A stretch of 64,000 nucleotides of DNA from Oscillospiraceae bacterium (GTDB taxonomy: Bacteria > Bacillota > Clostridia > Oscillospirales > Ruminococcaceae), in the NCBI GenBank assembly GCA_022768545.1, contig JALELV010000022.1, positions 1-64,000 on the forward strand, written 5' to 3'. Within the stretch, counting starts at the first letter, position 1, and every line of letters begins with the position of its first letter. The translations under genes and the position numbers were made by a program. Under the pieces are notes generated by a model. That model had not been told where the DNA came from and did not search any database. It worked only from the letters and a program-made list of their open reading frames with translations. Shown here piece by piece: positions 49,903 through 58,794 of this stretch.

Positions 49903-49932
49903 TTGACAAAGGGCATACGGAGAGTATAAAAT
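49903..49932 (+). promoter_or_regulatory. rnj promoter
   Basis: TTGACA (49903-49908) with TATAAA at a 16-base or TAAAAT at an 18-base spacing. Confidence 0.75.
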
Positions 49933-50247
49933 TAAACACAAGGTTCGTGTTCGTATCAGTGCTCAAAGACCGGAATGGACGGTGCGGTGATCCCGTCCCT
50001 GCCGCCTGATGTGCGGCTCCGGAAGTTTGAGCGGTACAGCTTTCTGGGCGCCCCGAGGGACGTGGCGGCGGCGTCAGAGGCTGTTGGCGTTTTCCGGATA
50101 CGGAAAGGCGGAAGAGGAAGCCGGCAGAGCATGCACGGCAGCTTGTTTGTACGGATAAAACCGAATATCACTGGGTGATTTCCTGCCCTTATGGATCAAA
50201 AGGGGCGGGCTTGTATTTTGTACGTGAATTTAATGGAGGTAACAAAA

Positions 50248-52155
50248 GTGTCAACAGAACAGAAAAGCGGTGCGGCTCTCAAGGAGCAGAAACCCGCAAA
50301 GCGGAACTATTACCGCAGACCGAAGAGTTCCGCGGCGGCCCAAGGGGCCGACCAGGGGGCAGAGAAGGCCCCCAAAGCGCCCAAGACCCGGGCAAAGAGC
50401 GCGGTGGCGGCGCAGGAGAAGGCGGCCCCTGTAAAAGCGGCGGAGCAGAAGCCGCGGCGGGGACGCGGCAGAAGCCAGAAGGAGGCCCGCAAGACGCCTG
50501 TCAAGATCATTTCCCTGGGAGGCCTGGGGGAGATCGGCAAAAACATCACCGTCTACGAATGCCAGAACGACATTCTCTTGGTGGACTGCGGCGTGGCGTT
50601 CCCGGACGAGGAAATGCTGGGTGTAGACCTGGTCATTCCGGATTTTACCTATCTTGAGCGCAACCGGGACAAGATCCGCGGCATCGTGCTCACCCACGGG
50701 CACGAGGACCACATTGGGGCTCTGCCCTATCTGCTCAAGACCATCAACATCCCGGTGTACGGCACCCGCCTTACCCTGGGCCTGGTGGAGGGAAAGCTCA
50801 AGGAGCACGGCATGCTGGGCAAGGTGAAGCTCAATGTGGTAAAGGCCGGCGACAGCGTGAAGCTCGGCTGTATGTCGGTGGAGTTTATCCGGGTCAACCA
50901 CTCCATCCCGGACGCCGTGGCCATGGCTATCACCACTCCGGCGGGCGTGATCATCCAGACCGGAGACTTTAAGATCGACTTCACCCCCATCGAGGGCGAG
51001 GTGATTGACCTGGGGCGCTTTGGAGAGCTGGGCAACCACGGGGTGCTGGCCCTCCTGCCGGACTCCACCAACGCGGAGAAGCCCGGCCGCACCGACAGCG
51101 AGCGCAAGGTGGGCGAATCCTTCAGTACCTTGTTTGCCCGGGCGGAGGGACGGCGTATCATCGTGGCCACCTTCGCCTCCAATATCCACCGCGTCCAGCA
51201 GATCATCGATTTTTCCGCCAAATACGGCAGAAAAGTGGCGGTCTCCGGCCGCAGCATGATCAACGTGGTGGGCAAGGCCCTGGAGCTGGGGTATTTGCAC
51301 ATCCCCGACGGCATCCTCATCGATGTGGATGAGATCAGCCGTTACCGTCCGGATCAGATCACTCTGATCACCACCGGCAGCCAGGGAGAGCCTATGAGCG
51401 CCCTGACCCGCATGGCCATGGGGGATCACCGCAAGGTGACCGTGACCCGGGACGACTATATCATCATCTCCGCCAATCCTATCCCCGGCAACGAAAAACT
51501 GGTGGGCCGTGTGGTCAACGAGCTGATGAAGCTCGGCGCCGAGGTGGTGTATGAGAAGATGTACGAAGTACATGTCTCCGGCCACGCCTGCCAGGAGGAG
51601 CTCAAGACCATCGTTGCCCTGACCAAGCCGAAATTCTTTATCCCGATGCACGGGGAGTATAAGCATCTGTGCAAAAACGCCGGGCTGGCCCGTTCCATGG
51701 GCATCCCGGAAAAGAACATCTTCATCAGCGAGATCGGAAAGGTCATGGAGCTCGACGGAGTGGACCTCAAATGCACCGGGACGGTGCCCGCCGGGCAGGT
51801 GATGGTGGATGGTCTGGGCGTGGGAGATGTGGGAAGCATCGTCCTGCGGGACCGCAAGCACCTGGCCGAGGATGGCCTGATCATTCTGGTGACCACCATC
51901 GACGCCGAGAACGGCGGGATCCTCACCGGGCCGGATATCGTGTCCCGCGGGTTTGTCTATGTGCGGGAGGCCGAGACCATGATGAACGGCGTGCGCAAGA
52001 TCGCCCGGGAGGTCATCGAGGAGTGTATGGACAAAAACATCCGGGAGTGGGGCAACATCAAGACCAAGCTCAAGGACCGGGTGGGGGATTACCTCTACCA
52101 CATGACCAAACGCAGCCCCATGATCCTGCCCATCATCCAGGAAGTGCATCTGTAA
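50248..52155 (+). CDS. rnj: Ribonuclease J
   Basis: The 635-residue protein combines endo- and 5'-exoribonuclease activity in mRNA and rRNA maturation. The metallo-beta-lactamase core begins near residue 85 (KIISLGGLGEIGKN) with the zinc motif HGHEDHIG, and the beta-CASP region follows. The first 80 residues are a basic Ala/Lys/Pro-rich extension, probably disordered, longer than in B. subtilis RNase J1. The GTG at 50248 was chosen because TGGAGG sits seven bases upstream; the ATG at 50233 contains that ribosome site. With rny and ymdB, the window encodes much of the RNA-decay machinery. Confidence 0.95.
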   Translation: MSTEQKSGAALKEQKPAKRNYYRRPKSSAAAQGADQGAEKAPKAPKTRAKSAVAAQEKAAPVKAAEQKPRRGRGRSQKEARKTPVKIISLGGLGEIGKNITVYECQNDILLVDCGVAFPDEEMLGVDLVIPDFTYLERNRDKIRGIVLTHGHEDHIGALPYLLKTINIPVYGTRLTLGLVEGKLKEHGMLGKVKLNVVKAGDSVKLGCMSVEFIRVNHSIPDAVAMAITTPAGVIIQTGDFKIDFTPIEGEVIDLGRFGELGNHGVLALLPDSTNAEKPGRTDSERKVGESFSTLFARAEGRRIIVATFASNIHRVQQIIDFSAKYGRKVAVSGRSMINVVGKALELGYLHIPDGILIDVDEISRYRPDQITLITTGSQGEPMSALTRMAMGDHRKVTVTRDDYIIISANPIPGNEKLVGRVVNELMKLGAEVVYEKMYEVHVSGHACQEELKTIVALTKPKFFIPMHGEYKHLCKNAGLARSMGIPEKNIFISEIGKVMELDGVDLKCTGTVPAGQVMVDGLGVGDVGSIVLRDRKHLAEDGLIILVTTIDAENGGILTGPDIVSRGFVYVREAETMMNGVRKIAREVIEECMDKNIREWGNIKTKLKDRVGDYLYHMTKRSPMILPIIQEVHL

Positions 52156-52160
52156 TTTTA

Positions 52161-52193
52161 AAAAGGCCGGGGCGGGCTGCCCCGGCCTTTTTT
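52161..52193 (+). terminator. rnj terminator
   Basis: A 13-bp stem (AAAAGGCCGGGGC, 52161-52173) pairs with GCCCCGGCCTTTT and continues into further T residues. Confidence 0.92.
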
Positions 52194-52254
52194 GCCTCTG
52201 TGCCGGGAAAGCCCATCTGCCCTTTTGCCTCTAAAACCGATTGGATGTATCAAG

Positions 52255-52287
52255 AGCTTCCCTCCGTCATTTCGGCGGAGGGAAGCT
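52255..52287 (+). repeat. Inverted repeat upstream of the 110-aa gene
   Basis: AGCTTCCCTCCG (52255-52266) pairs perfectly with CGGAGGGAAGCT (52276-52287). No T-tract follows. It lies about 45 bases before the ATG of the next gene and could be a leader structure. Confidence 0.5.
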
Positions 52288-52333
52288 TTGACGCACGGCC
52301 GCCCGACGAAGTGAAATTTGTACAGGAGGACAT

Positions 52334-52666
52334 ATGGCAAATCACGAATTTGGAATCATGTCCGTTGCTCCGCAGCATGGGGAACGGTTTGACAGTTACG
52401 CCCCATGGAATTATGATGATGTGATCTCGGTAGACGATGACGATATTGAACCTGTCCTGGACGAGTTATCAAAGGTAAAAATGTACGCTCATACAATTGA
52501 CGTCCCCTGTTCTGGTTTGGCTTATTGCGGAATCACACTGATCCCGCCTTCCGAAATGGAAGCATTTATCGAGATCGCCGCAAGTTCTGAGGCGTTGGCC
52601 CCTTTAAAGGGCCTGCTCATCAAAGCGAAAGAACAGCGTAAATATATCATCCATTTTGGATTATAA
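52334..52666 (+). CDS. Conserved-looking hypothetical protein, 110 aa
   Basis: The 110-residue protein begins MANHEFGIMSVAPQHGERFDSY and ends KYIIHFGL. It is acidic in the middle (SVDDDDIEPVLDEL) and has no membrane segment or signal. The ATG has a strong AGGAGG upstream. I recall similar short proteins in Firmicutes but know no function. Its base composition is visibly less GC-rich than the genes around it, with A/T-ending codons, so recent acquisition is possible. It sits alone between the rnj terminator and the gdpP promoter. Confidence 0.8.
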   Translation: MANHEFGIMSVAPQHGERFDSYAPWNYDDVISVDDDDIEPVLDELSKVKMYAHTIDVPCSGLAYCGITLIPPSEMEAFIEIAASSEALAPLKGLLIKAKEQRKYIIHFGL

Positions 52667-52774
52667 ATTTCAGCCGGTTACCCCTTGTCAAGGGAGGGTA
52701 TGGATAACATTTGATGAGATCGGCGGAATTGGGATCTGTCGCCCAAAAGTAAAAGGGAAAACCCATTCGCCCGC

Positions 52775-52804
52775 TTGTGTTTTCTGCGGTAGTTATGCTA
52801 TAAT
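52775..52804 (+). promoter_or_regulatory. Promoter of the gdpP-rplI-dnaB run
   Basis: TTGTGT (52775-52780), an 18-base spacer and TATAAT preceded by TGC (extended -10). Confidence 0.7.
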
Positions 52805-52913
52805 AAATTTGTATATCTATTTCTGCATTTAAAGGCGCTGCGGCATGCCGGAAACTGCCGCCCCGCGAAAGGCGCCGGCGCTTTGTGCCGCGGGTGTGAA
52901 AAGGAGGTGCGGT

Positions 52914-54884
52914 ATGGGGAAGCGAATTTGGTGGCTGCGGTCGGTGTTTATTGTCCCGATGGCGCTCTGTGTGGCCCTGACGGTCTTTTCCCTGTTTGTC
53001 AATATCTATCTTTTCTATATCGAGGCGGCTTTGTGCATTGCAATGGTCATTTACGTGATGATCAAGCTCCGGAATTTCCAGCAGGATATTCACGCCTTTC
53101 TGCAGTATATGGGGGATTCGCTCACCCTGAGCCAGAAAGAGACCCTCGATTCCTTTCCTCTGCCGGTGTTCGTGGTGGGGGAGCGGGGAGAGATCATCTG
53201 GTACAACGACCTTGCCAAGCACAACGTGCTGATGGACGAAAACCAATACGGGGCCGCTATTTCGGATATCGTCCGGGGGGTGAACCTGGAAAGCCAGACC
53301 GCCGAGCAAGCCATGGCGGTGCGCTACAAAGACCGCTTGTACACGGTGTTTGTGGCCGCCTCCCACGCAGGGGAAAAGCCTCTGTATCTCTATTACTTTT
53401 TCGACGATACCCAGCTGAAAAAATATATGCTGGAGTACAAGGAATCCCGCCCGTCGGTGGCGATCATGGTGATCGACAACTATGAGGAGATCATGCAGAG
53501 CGCCAAGGAGAGCGAAAAGGCCCAGACCATCGGGGAACTGGAGTACGTCATTGAACAGTATGTGGCGGAGGGGAACTCCCTGATGCGCAAGCTGGACCGG
53601 GACCGCTTCCTTATGGTGGCGGAGGAACGGCACCTGCGCCAGATGGTGGAGAAACGCTTTGATATTCTGGATAAGGTGCGTTCGGTCTCTGTGTCCGACC
53701 GAATTCCCTGCACCCTCTCCATGGGGATCGGGCGGGGAGCCGCCAATCTCCACGAGGCGGAGCATATGGCGCAGCAGGCGCTGGAGATGGCCCTGGGGCG
53801 CGGCGGAGACCAGGTGGCAATCAAATCCCCCTCCGGGTACGAGTTTTACGGCGGTGTCTCCAAGGGAATTGAAAAACGCACCAAGGTAAAAACCCGTATC
53901 GTGGCGTCCGCCATGATCGAGCTAATCCAGAGCAGTGATAATGTGCTGATCATGGGGCATAAGTTTGCCGACCTCGACTGTCTCGGCTCCGCGGTGGGCC
54001 TCTATAAGGGGGTGCGGTTGCTGGGCAAACCGGCGGCCATCGTTTTGAACCGGGGAAAGAACCTGGCCTATCCGCTCTATGACCGCCTTGCGGACAACGG
54101 ATATGAAGACGCCTTTTTGGAGCCGGAGGCCGCCATGGGCCTTGTGGGGCGCAAGACCCTGCTCATCGTAACCGACACCCATATCCCCCATATTCTGGAG
54201 TCGGAGGAGCTCTACCGCCAGTGCAAGAGCGTGGTGGTGGTGGACCACCACCGCAAGATGGTAAACCACATCGACAACGCCGTGATCTTTTATCATGAGC
54301 CCTACGCCTCCTCCGCTTCGGAAATGGTGACGGAGCTGCTGCAGTATTTCGGCGATAAGATCAAGATCGGCCGCATGGAGGCAGAGGCGCTGCTCTCCGG
54401 CATCATGCTGGACACCAAGAATTTTGTCATCCGCACCGGTGTGCGCACCTTTGAGGCCGCGGCCTACCTGCGCAAGCTGGGGGCGGACACGGTGGAGGTG
54501 CGCAAGCTCTTCTCCAATTCCATGGATTCCTATCAGCGCAAGACACGGCTGGTCTCCTCAGCGGAGATCTACCGCAGCTGTGCCATCGCCTGCGGAAGCT
54601 CCAGCGACGATATCAAGATCGTGGCGCCCCAGGCGGCGGATGAGCTGCTGGGCATCAGCGGAGTGGACGCATCCTTTGTGCTGTATGAATACGACGGCGG
54701 CGTTTCCCTTTCCGCCCGCTCCATGGGGGCGCTGAACGTCCAGATCATTATGGAGAAGCTGGGCGGCGGCGGCCACCACACCATGGCGGGCGCCCAGATC
54801 GAGGGGATCAACATGGAGGATGCCCGGCAGAAGCTGCTGGAGGCCATTGACAGCTATTACGACGAGAAAAACGGGATCAGCTGA
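52914..54884 (+). CDS. gdpP: Cyclic-di-AMP phosphodiesterase GdpP
   Basis: The 656-residue protein has two N-terminal transmembrane helices (about 8-28 and 34-54), a PAS-like region, a degenerate GGDEF domain (about 170-300) and a DHH-DHHA1 phosphodiesterase. The catalytic motifs are HKFADLDCLGS, VVDHHRK and GGGGHHTMAGAQ. GdpP hydrolyses c-di-AMP and so controls potassium and osmotic balance. The ATG at 52914 has AAGGAGG upstream. It leads the conserved cluster gdpP-rplI-dnaB, a standard Firmicutes arrangement. Confidence 0.96.
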   Translation: MGKRIWWLRSVFIVPMALCVALTVFSLFVNIYLFYIEAALCIAMVIYVMIKLRNFQQDIHAFLQYMGDSLTLSQKETLDSFPLPVFVVGERGEIIWYNDLAKHNVLMDENQYGAAISDIVRGVNLESQTAEQAMAVRYKDRLYTVFVAASHAGEKPLYLYYFFDDTQLKKYMLEYKESRPSVAIMVIDNYEEIMQSAKESEKAQTIGELEYVIEQYVAEGNSLMRKLDRDRFLMVAEERHLRQMVEKRFDILDKVRSVSVSDRIPCTLSMGIGRGAANLHEAEHMAQQALEMALGRGGDQVAIKSPSGYEFYGGVSKGIEKRTKVKTRIVASAMIELIQSSDNVLIMGHKFADLDCLGSAVGLYKGVRLLGKPAAIVLNRGKNLAYPLYDRLADNGYEDAFLEPEAAMGLVGRKTLLIVTDTHIPHILESEELYRQCKSVVVVDHHRKMVNHIDNAVIFYHEPYASSASEMVTELLQYFGDKIKIGRMEAEALLSGIMLDTKNFVIRTGVRTFEAAAYLRKLGADTVEVRKLFSNSMDSYQRKTRLVSSAEIYRSCAIACGSSSDDIKIVAPQAADELLGISGVDASFVLYEYDGGVSLSARSMGALNVQIIMEKLGGGGHHTMAGAQIEGINMEDARQKLLEAIDSYYDEKNGIS

Positions 54885-54910
54885 TACCGATAAAGTGAGG
54901 TTAAACTGCA

Positions 54911-55357
54911 ATGAAAGTAATTCTGACAAAAGACGTGAAGGGCTCAGGGAAAAAGGGCCAGCTGGTGGAGGTTTCCGACGGCTACGCCCGCAACTTCCTG
55001 CTCAAAAACGGCTCCGCCATCGAGGCGACCGCCCAGGCGATGAACGAGCTGAAAAACCGTGAGGCATCCTTAAAGCACAAGGCTGAGGTGGAAAAACAGG
55101 CCGCGGTGGACGCGGGAAAGGTCATCGAGGGAAAGACCGTGAAGATCCACGCCAAGGCCGGCGCCGCGGGAAAGCTCTTTGGCTCGGTCACCAGCAAGGA
55201 GATCGCCGAGGCCATGGAGAAACAGCTTGCGGTAAAGGTGGATAAAAAGAAGATCACCCTGGACACCGATATCAAGGCTTACGGCACCTATAAGACTGAG
55301 GTGCGGCTGCACCCTGAGGTGAAGGCGGCGTTTTTTGTAGCGGTGGTAGAGGAATAA
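54911..55357 (+). CDS. rplI: 50S ribosomal protein bL9
   Basis: The 148-residue protein starts [31 protein letters not shown], the bL9 N-terminal domain. A long connecting helix and the C-terminal rRNA-binding domain ([15 protein letters not shown]) follow. The length is canonical. It follows gdpP by 26 bases. Confidence 0.97.
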   Translation: MKVILTKDVKGSGKKGQLVEVSDGYARNFLLKNGSAIEATAQAMNELKNREASLKHKAEVEKQAAVDAGKVIEGKTVKIHAKAGAAGKLFGSVTSKEIAEAMEKQLAVKVDKKKITLDTDIKAYGTYKTEVRLHPEVKAAFFVAVVEE

Positions 55358-55381
55358 AAGCATATGTTTCTGCCTGGCTCT

Positions 55382-55404
55382 TCCCGCCCCGGAAAGGGGC
55401 GGGA
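55382..55404 (+). other. Hairpin between rplI and dnaB
   Basis: TCCCGCCCC (55382-55390) pairs with GGGGCGGGA (55396-55404) around GGAAA. There is no T-run, so it may stabilise the upstream mRNA end or reduce read-through into dnaB. Confidence 0.5.
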
Positions 55405-55472
55405 CATTGCCGGGCTTTTGCCGTTTTATGGCGCGCCCGCGGGGCGGGCCGTATTCAGAGGAGGAAAGCACT

Positions 55473-56837
55473 ATGCCCACGGAGAGAAGAAATGACCCCT
55501 TTGCGGGGGAGAATATCGCGAATATCCCTTTCAGCCTGGAGGCGGAGCAGTCCGTCCTGGGGGCGGTGATCGCCGACTCTTCCTGCCTGCTGCGGGTAAT
55601 GGAATATGTCAAGGCGGAGTGCTTCTACAAGCCGCAGCACCAGGAAATTTTCTCCATCATGGTGCGGATGTTTACCTCCGGAGAGCCTATCGACATTGTG
55701 ACGGTGCTGGAAAATGTGCGGGCGGAAGAGGTATTTGAGAGCGAGCAGGATGCCAAGGTGTATCTGGCGGGGCTGGTGCAGGTGGTGCCCTCGGTGGCCA
55801 ACGTGGAGGCCTACGCCAGGATCATTCAGGAAAAATTTTACATCCGTTCCCTGGCCGTGGCGGCTCGGGAAATTATCGAAAACACCCAGGACCCGCAGAA
55901 CGAGGCTAAGTTCCTGCTGGATTCCGCCGAGCAGAAGATCTTTGACATCCGCCAGGGCAGGGACGCCCTGGGGCTGCAGCGCATCGACGAGATCATTATC
56001 GATACCTACGACCGGCTGCAGAAGCTCTCCGGCGCAGACCGGGAAAAATACCTGGGTATCCCCACCGGGTTTACCCAGCTCGATCAGATCACCACGGGGC
56101 TCAACAAGTCGGACCTGATCTTTGTGGCGGCCCGCCCCGGTATGGGCAAAACGGCCTTCGCTCTCAACATTGCCACCTATGTGGCGAAAAAAGGGGGCAA
56201 GGTGGCTATTTTTTCACTGGAGATGTCCCGGGAACAGCTGGTATCCCGTATCCTCTCCAGCGAGGCGAGGATCCCCAGCAACGCCCTGCGCACCGGCATG
56301 CTGGAGGCGGACGACTGGAACCGCCTGGCAGAGGCCGCGGGGAACCTCTCCAAGGCAGGAATTTATATCGACGATTCCACCGGCATTGCCGTGGGGGAGA
56401 TGAAGGCACGGCTGCGCCGGATGAAGGGGCTCTCGCTGGTTATCATCGACTATCTGCAGCTGATGAATTCCGGCCGGGGCATCGACAACCGCGTGCAGGA
56501 GGTGTCGGAGATCACCCGAAACCTCAAGATCATGGCCAAGGAGCTCAACGTTCCGGTCATCACCTTGTCCCAGCTCTCCCGGGGGCCGGAGAGCCGCAAG
56601 GAGAATCACCGTCCCATGCTCTCCGACCTGCGTGAATCCGGGTCCATCGAGCAGGACGCCGACTCGGTGCTGATGCTGTACCGGGATGCCTACTACAACA
56701 AGGAAACCGAAGAACAGAATATCGCCGAGTGCATCGTGGCCAAAAACCGCCACGGCGAGACCGACACGGTCAAGCTGGCGTGGGACGGCCACTACACTCT
56801 GTTCAGCAACCTGGAGCTGTACCGCAATGAGGGATAA
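55473..56837 (+). CDS. dnaB: Replicative DNA helicase DnaB
   Basis: The 454-residue hexameric helicase unwinds DNA at the replication fork. It has the N-terminal DnaB domain (about 15-120), then the RecA-like core with Walker A RPGMGKTAFAL, FSLEMSREQL, Walker B LVIIDYLQLM, and the motif LSQLSRGPESR. The ATG at 55473 follows GAGGAGG; an in-frame start 22 codons earlier lacks a ribosome site. It overlaps tilS by 11 bases. In Bacillus-type naming this gene is dnaC. Confidence 0.96.
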   Translation: MPTERRNDPFAGENIANIPFSLEAEQSVLGAVIADSSCLLRVMEYVKAECFYKPQHQEIFSIMVRMFTSGEPIDIVTVLENVRAEEVFESEQDAKVYLAGLVQVVPSVANVEAYARIIQEKFYIRSLAVAAREIIENTQDPQNEAKFLLDSAEQKIFDIRQGRDALGLQRIDEIIIDTYDRLQKLSGADREKYLGIPTGFTQLDQITTGLNKSDLIFVAARPGMGKTAFALNIATYVAKKGGKVAIFSLEMSREQLVSRILSSEARIPSNALRTGMLEADDWNRLAEAAGNLSKAGIYIDDSTGIAVGEMKARLRRMKGLSLVIIDYLQLMNSGRGIDNRVQEVSEITRNLKIMAKELNVPVITLSQLSRGPESRKENHRPMLSDLRESGSIEQDADSVLMLYRDAYYNKETEEQNIAECIVAKNRHGETDTVKLAWDGHYTLFSNLELYRNEG

Positions 56838-58215
56838 AGTGCTGAGGCTCATCCAAAAAGAGGGGCTGTTTCCCCAAAAGAGCCGGGTGGTGGCGGCCTT
56901 TTCTGGCGGGGCGGATTCTTCCGCCCTGCTGCATCTGCTGTGGAGCATGCGGGAGGAGCTGGGGATCTCCCTCTCGGCCTGTCATGTCAACCATCTGCTC
57001 CGCGGGGCGGAGAGCTTCCGGGACGAGGAGTTCTGCAGAAACTTTTGCCGGGAGCTGGAGATCCCCCTTGCAGTGTACCGTGCCGATGTGGCCGCGGCGG
57101 CCCGGGAGAGCGGGGAATCGGTGGAGCTTGCCGCCCGCCGGATGCGGGGAGGCTTTTTGGAGCGGGAGGCGGCGGGAGGCTTTGCGGCCACCGCCCACAC
57201 CCTCGATGACCGGGTGGAAACGGCCCTGATCAATTTGAGCCGGGGCACCGGGCTTAAAGGGCTCTGCTCCATCCCCCTGCGGCGGGGCGTGTTTGTGCGC
57301 CCGCTGCTGGAGTGTACCCGGGAGGAAACGGAGGAATACTGCCGCGCCCATAAGATCGCATATGTGACGGACAGCAGTAACCTGAGCCGGAACTATACCC
57401 GCAACCGCATCCGCCTGGATGTGGTGCCGGTGCTGCGGGAGCAGAGCCCCGGCTTTCTGCGCTGTGCCGCCCGCACCTTTGAAAACCTCTCCCAGGATGA
57501 GGAATACCTGGAAAGCCGGGCGGACGATGCCCTGAAGGAGCTCTCCCGCGGGGAGGGGCTCGACTGCCGGGGCCTTGCCGGGCTGCATCCGGCGGTATCC
57601 TTCCGGGTGCTGCGGCGGTTTCTGGGGCGGGCGGGCCTGCCCTATGATGAGCAGAAGATATCCCTGCTGCTGCAATTTTCCGGAAAAGGGCAGGGCGCTC
57701 TGCAGCTGACGGAGCGCTTTAAAGCCTCGGTGAGGGGCGGCGCTCTGGTGCTGGAACAGGTTTTCCCTCCGCTGAAGGAAGGGTTTTGCCTCCCGGTGCG
57801 GGAAGGGGAATACACGGTTCCCGGCTGTTTCCGCCTGCGGCTTTTGAAGATGGACTATGAAGAATTTGAAAAAACGGTAAATAATGATAGAAACCTATTA
57901 AAAAACGCAGTGGATTATGATAAAATAATGGGTACCCTGCTGCTTCGCCAAAAAAGGCCGGGAGATGTGTTTCATCCCGCGGGCCGGGGCGTGGGGAAAA
58001 GCCTGAAGAAGCTGTTTCAGGAAAGCGGCCTTCCGCCGACGCTCCGGGAGAGAGTTCCGGTGCTGTCAGACGACAAAGGGATCGTCTGGGTGGGAGGGTT
58101 TGGCTGTGACGAACGGGTCCTTCCGGGGCGGGGCTGCCGCCGTGTGCTGGCGGCGGAGATATCGCTTTTATACCATAAAAACGCGGAAAAAACCGGCGAA
58201 GGAGAACGGATATGA
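56827..58215 (+). CDS. tilS: tRNA(Ile)-lysidine synthetase
   Basis: The 462-residue enzyme modifies C34 of tRNA-Ile2 to lysidine. The N-terminal PP-loop is [15 protein letters not shown], followed by NHLLRG and [10 protein letters not shown] (the family usually has AHHxDDQxET). The C-terminal domain includes [23 protein letters not shown]. The ATG lies inside the end of dnaB. The order tilS-hpt-ftsH downstream is widely conserved in Firmicutes and supports the call. Confidence 0.94.
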   Translation: MRDKVLRLIQKEGLFPQKSRVVAAFSGGADSSALLHLLWSMREELGISLSACHVNHLLRGAESFRDEEFCRNFCRELEIPLAVYRADVAAAARESGESVELAARRMRGGFLEREAAGGFAATAHTLDDRVETALINLSRGTGLKGLCSIPLRRGVFVRPLLECTREETEEYCRAHKIAYVTDSSNLSRNYTRNRIRLDVVPVLREQSPGFLRCAARTFENLSQDEEYLESRADDALKELSRGEGLDCRGLAGLHPAVSFRVLRRFLGRAGLPYDEQKISLLLQFSGKGQGALQLTERFKASVRGGALVLEQVFPPLKEGFCLPVREGEYTVPGCFRLRLLKMDYEEFEKTVNNDRNLLKNAVDYDKIMGTLLLRQKRPGDVFHPAGRGVGKSLKKLFQESGLPPTLRERVPVLSDDKGIVWVGGFGCDERVLPGRGCRRVLAAEISLLYHKNAEKTGEGERI

Positions 58216-58751
58216 AAAACGACATTTTAAAAGTGCTTATCACAGAACAGGAGCTGGCGGAGAAGGTCTCCCTGCTGGGCCGGCAGATCAGCGCCGATTA
58301 TGCGGGTAAAAACCTGCTGCTCGTCAGTGTGCTCAAGGGCTCCGTGGTCTTTATGGCGGATCTGATGCGCGCCATCGAGATCCCCGCCCGGGTGGATTTT
58401 ATGTCGGTCTCCAGCTACGGGGCCGGGGTAAAAAGCACCGGCGTGGTTAAAATAGTGAAGGACCTGGACCTTCCGCTGGATGGCTACGACCTTTTGATCG
58501 TGGAGGATATTTTGGACAGCGGAAAGACCCTGAGCTACCTGAAAAAGATCCTCAAGGAGAGAAACCCCAAGAGCGTGCGGATCGTCACTCTTCTGGACAA
58601 ACCGGAGCGCCGGGAGGCGGATATCACGCCGGACTATTTCGGCTTTACCGTGCCGGACGAGTTTGTGGTGGGATACGGCCTGGATTACGCGGAGAAATAT
58701 CGCAACCTGCCCTATGTGGGCGTTTTAAAGCCGGAGGTCTACAGCAAGTAG
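58212..58751 (+). CDS. hpt: Hypoxanthine phosphoribosyltransferase
   Basis: The 179-residue purine-salvage enzyme makes IMP or GMP from the base and PRPP. It has the PRPP-binding loop [17 protein letters not shown], the flexible-loop residues [13 protein letters not shown] and the C-terminal [23 protein letters not shown]. The ATG overlaps the tilS stop (ATGA). Length is normal. Confidence 0.96.
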   Translation: MKNDILKVLITEQELAEKVSLLGRQISADYAGKNLLLVSVLKGSVVFMADLMRAIEIPARVDFMSVSSYGAGVKSTGVVKIVKDLDLPLDGYDLLIVEDILDSGKTLSYLKKILKERNPKSVRIVTLLDKPERREADITPDYFGFTVPDEFVVGYGLDYAEKYRNLPYVGVLKPEVYSK

Positions 58752-58794
58752 TTCCCCCCGGACATCATATTGAGACACAAGGAGTGAGATTCGT

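Larger units (their letters stand above)
49721..50247. other. Divergent intergenic region before rnj
   Basis: About 530 bases separate rnhA (minus) and rnj (plus). They hold a promoter for each side. The rnj transcript would carry a leader of about 310 bases. A 67-codon frame at 49975-50178 inside the leader has no clear ribosome site and no recognisable product. I do not recognise a riboswitch. Confidence 0.5.

Noticed and set aside
49975-50178. A 67-codon frame in the rnj leader as a gene
   Set aside because: No good ribosome site and no recognisable product; retained only as part of the intergenic description.
50251-52149. A 632-codon open frame antisense to rnj
   Set aside because: It mirrors the RNase J gene, has no recognisable domain and arises from codon bias.
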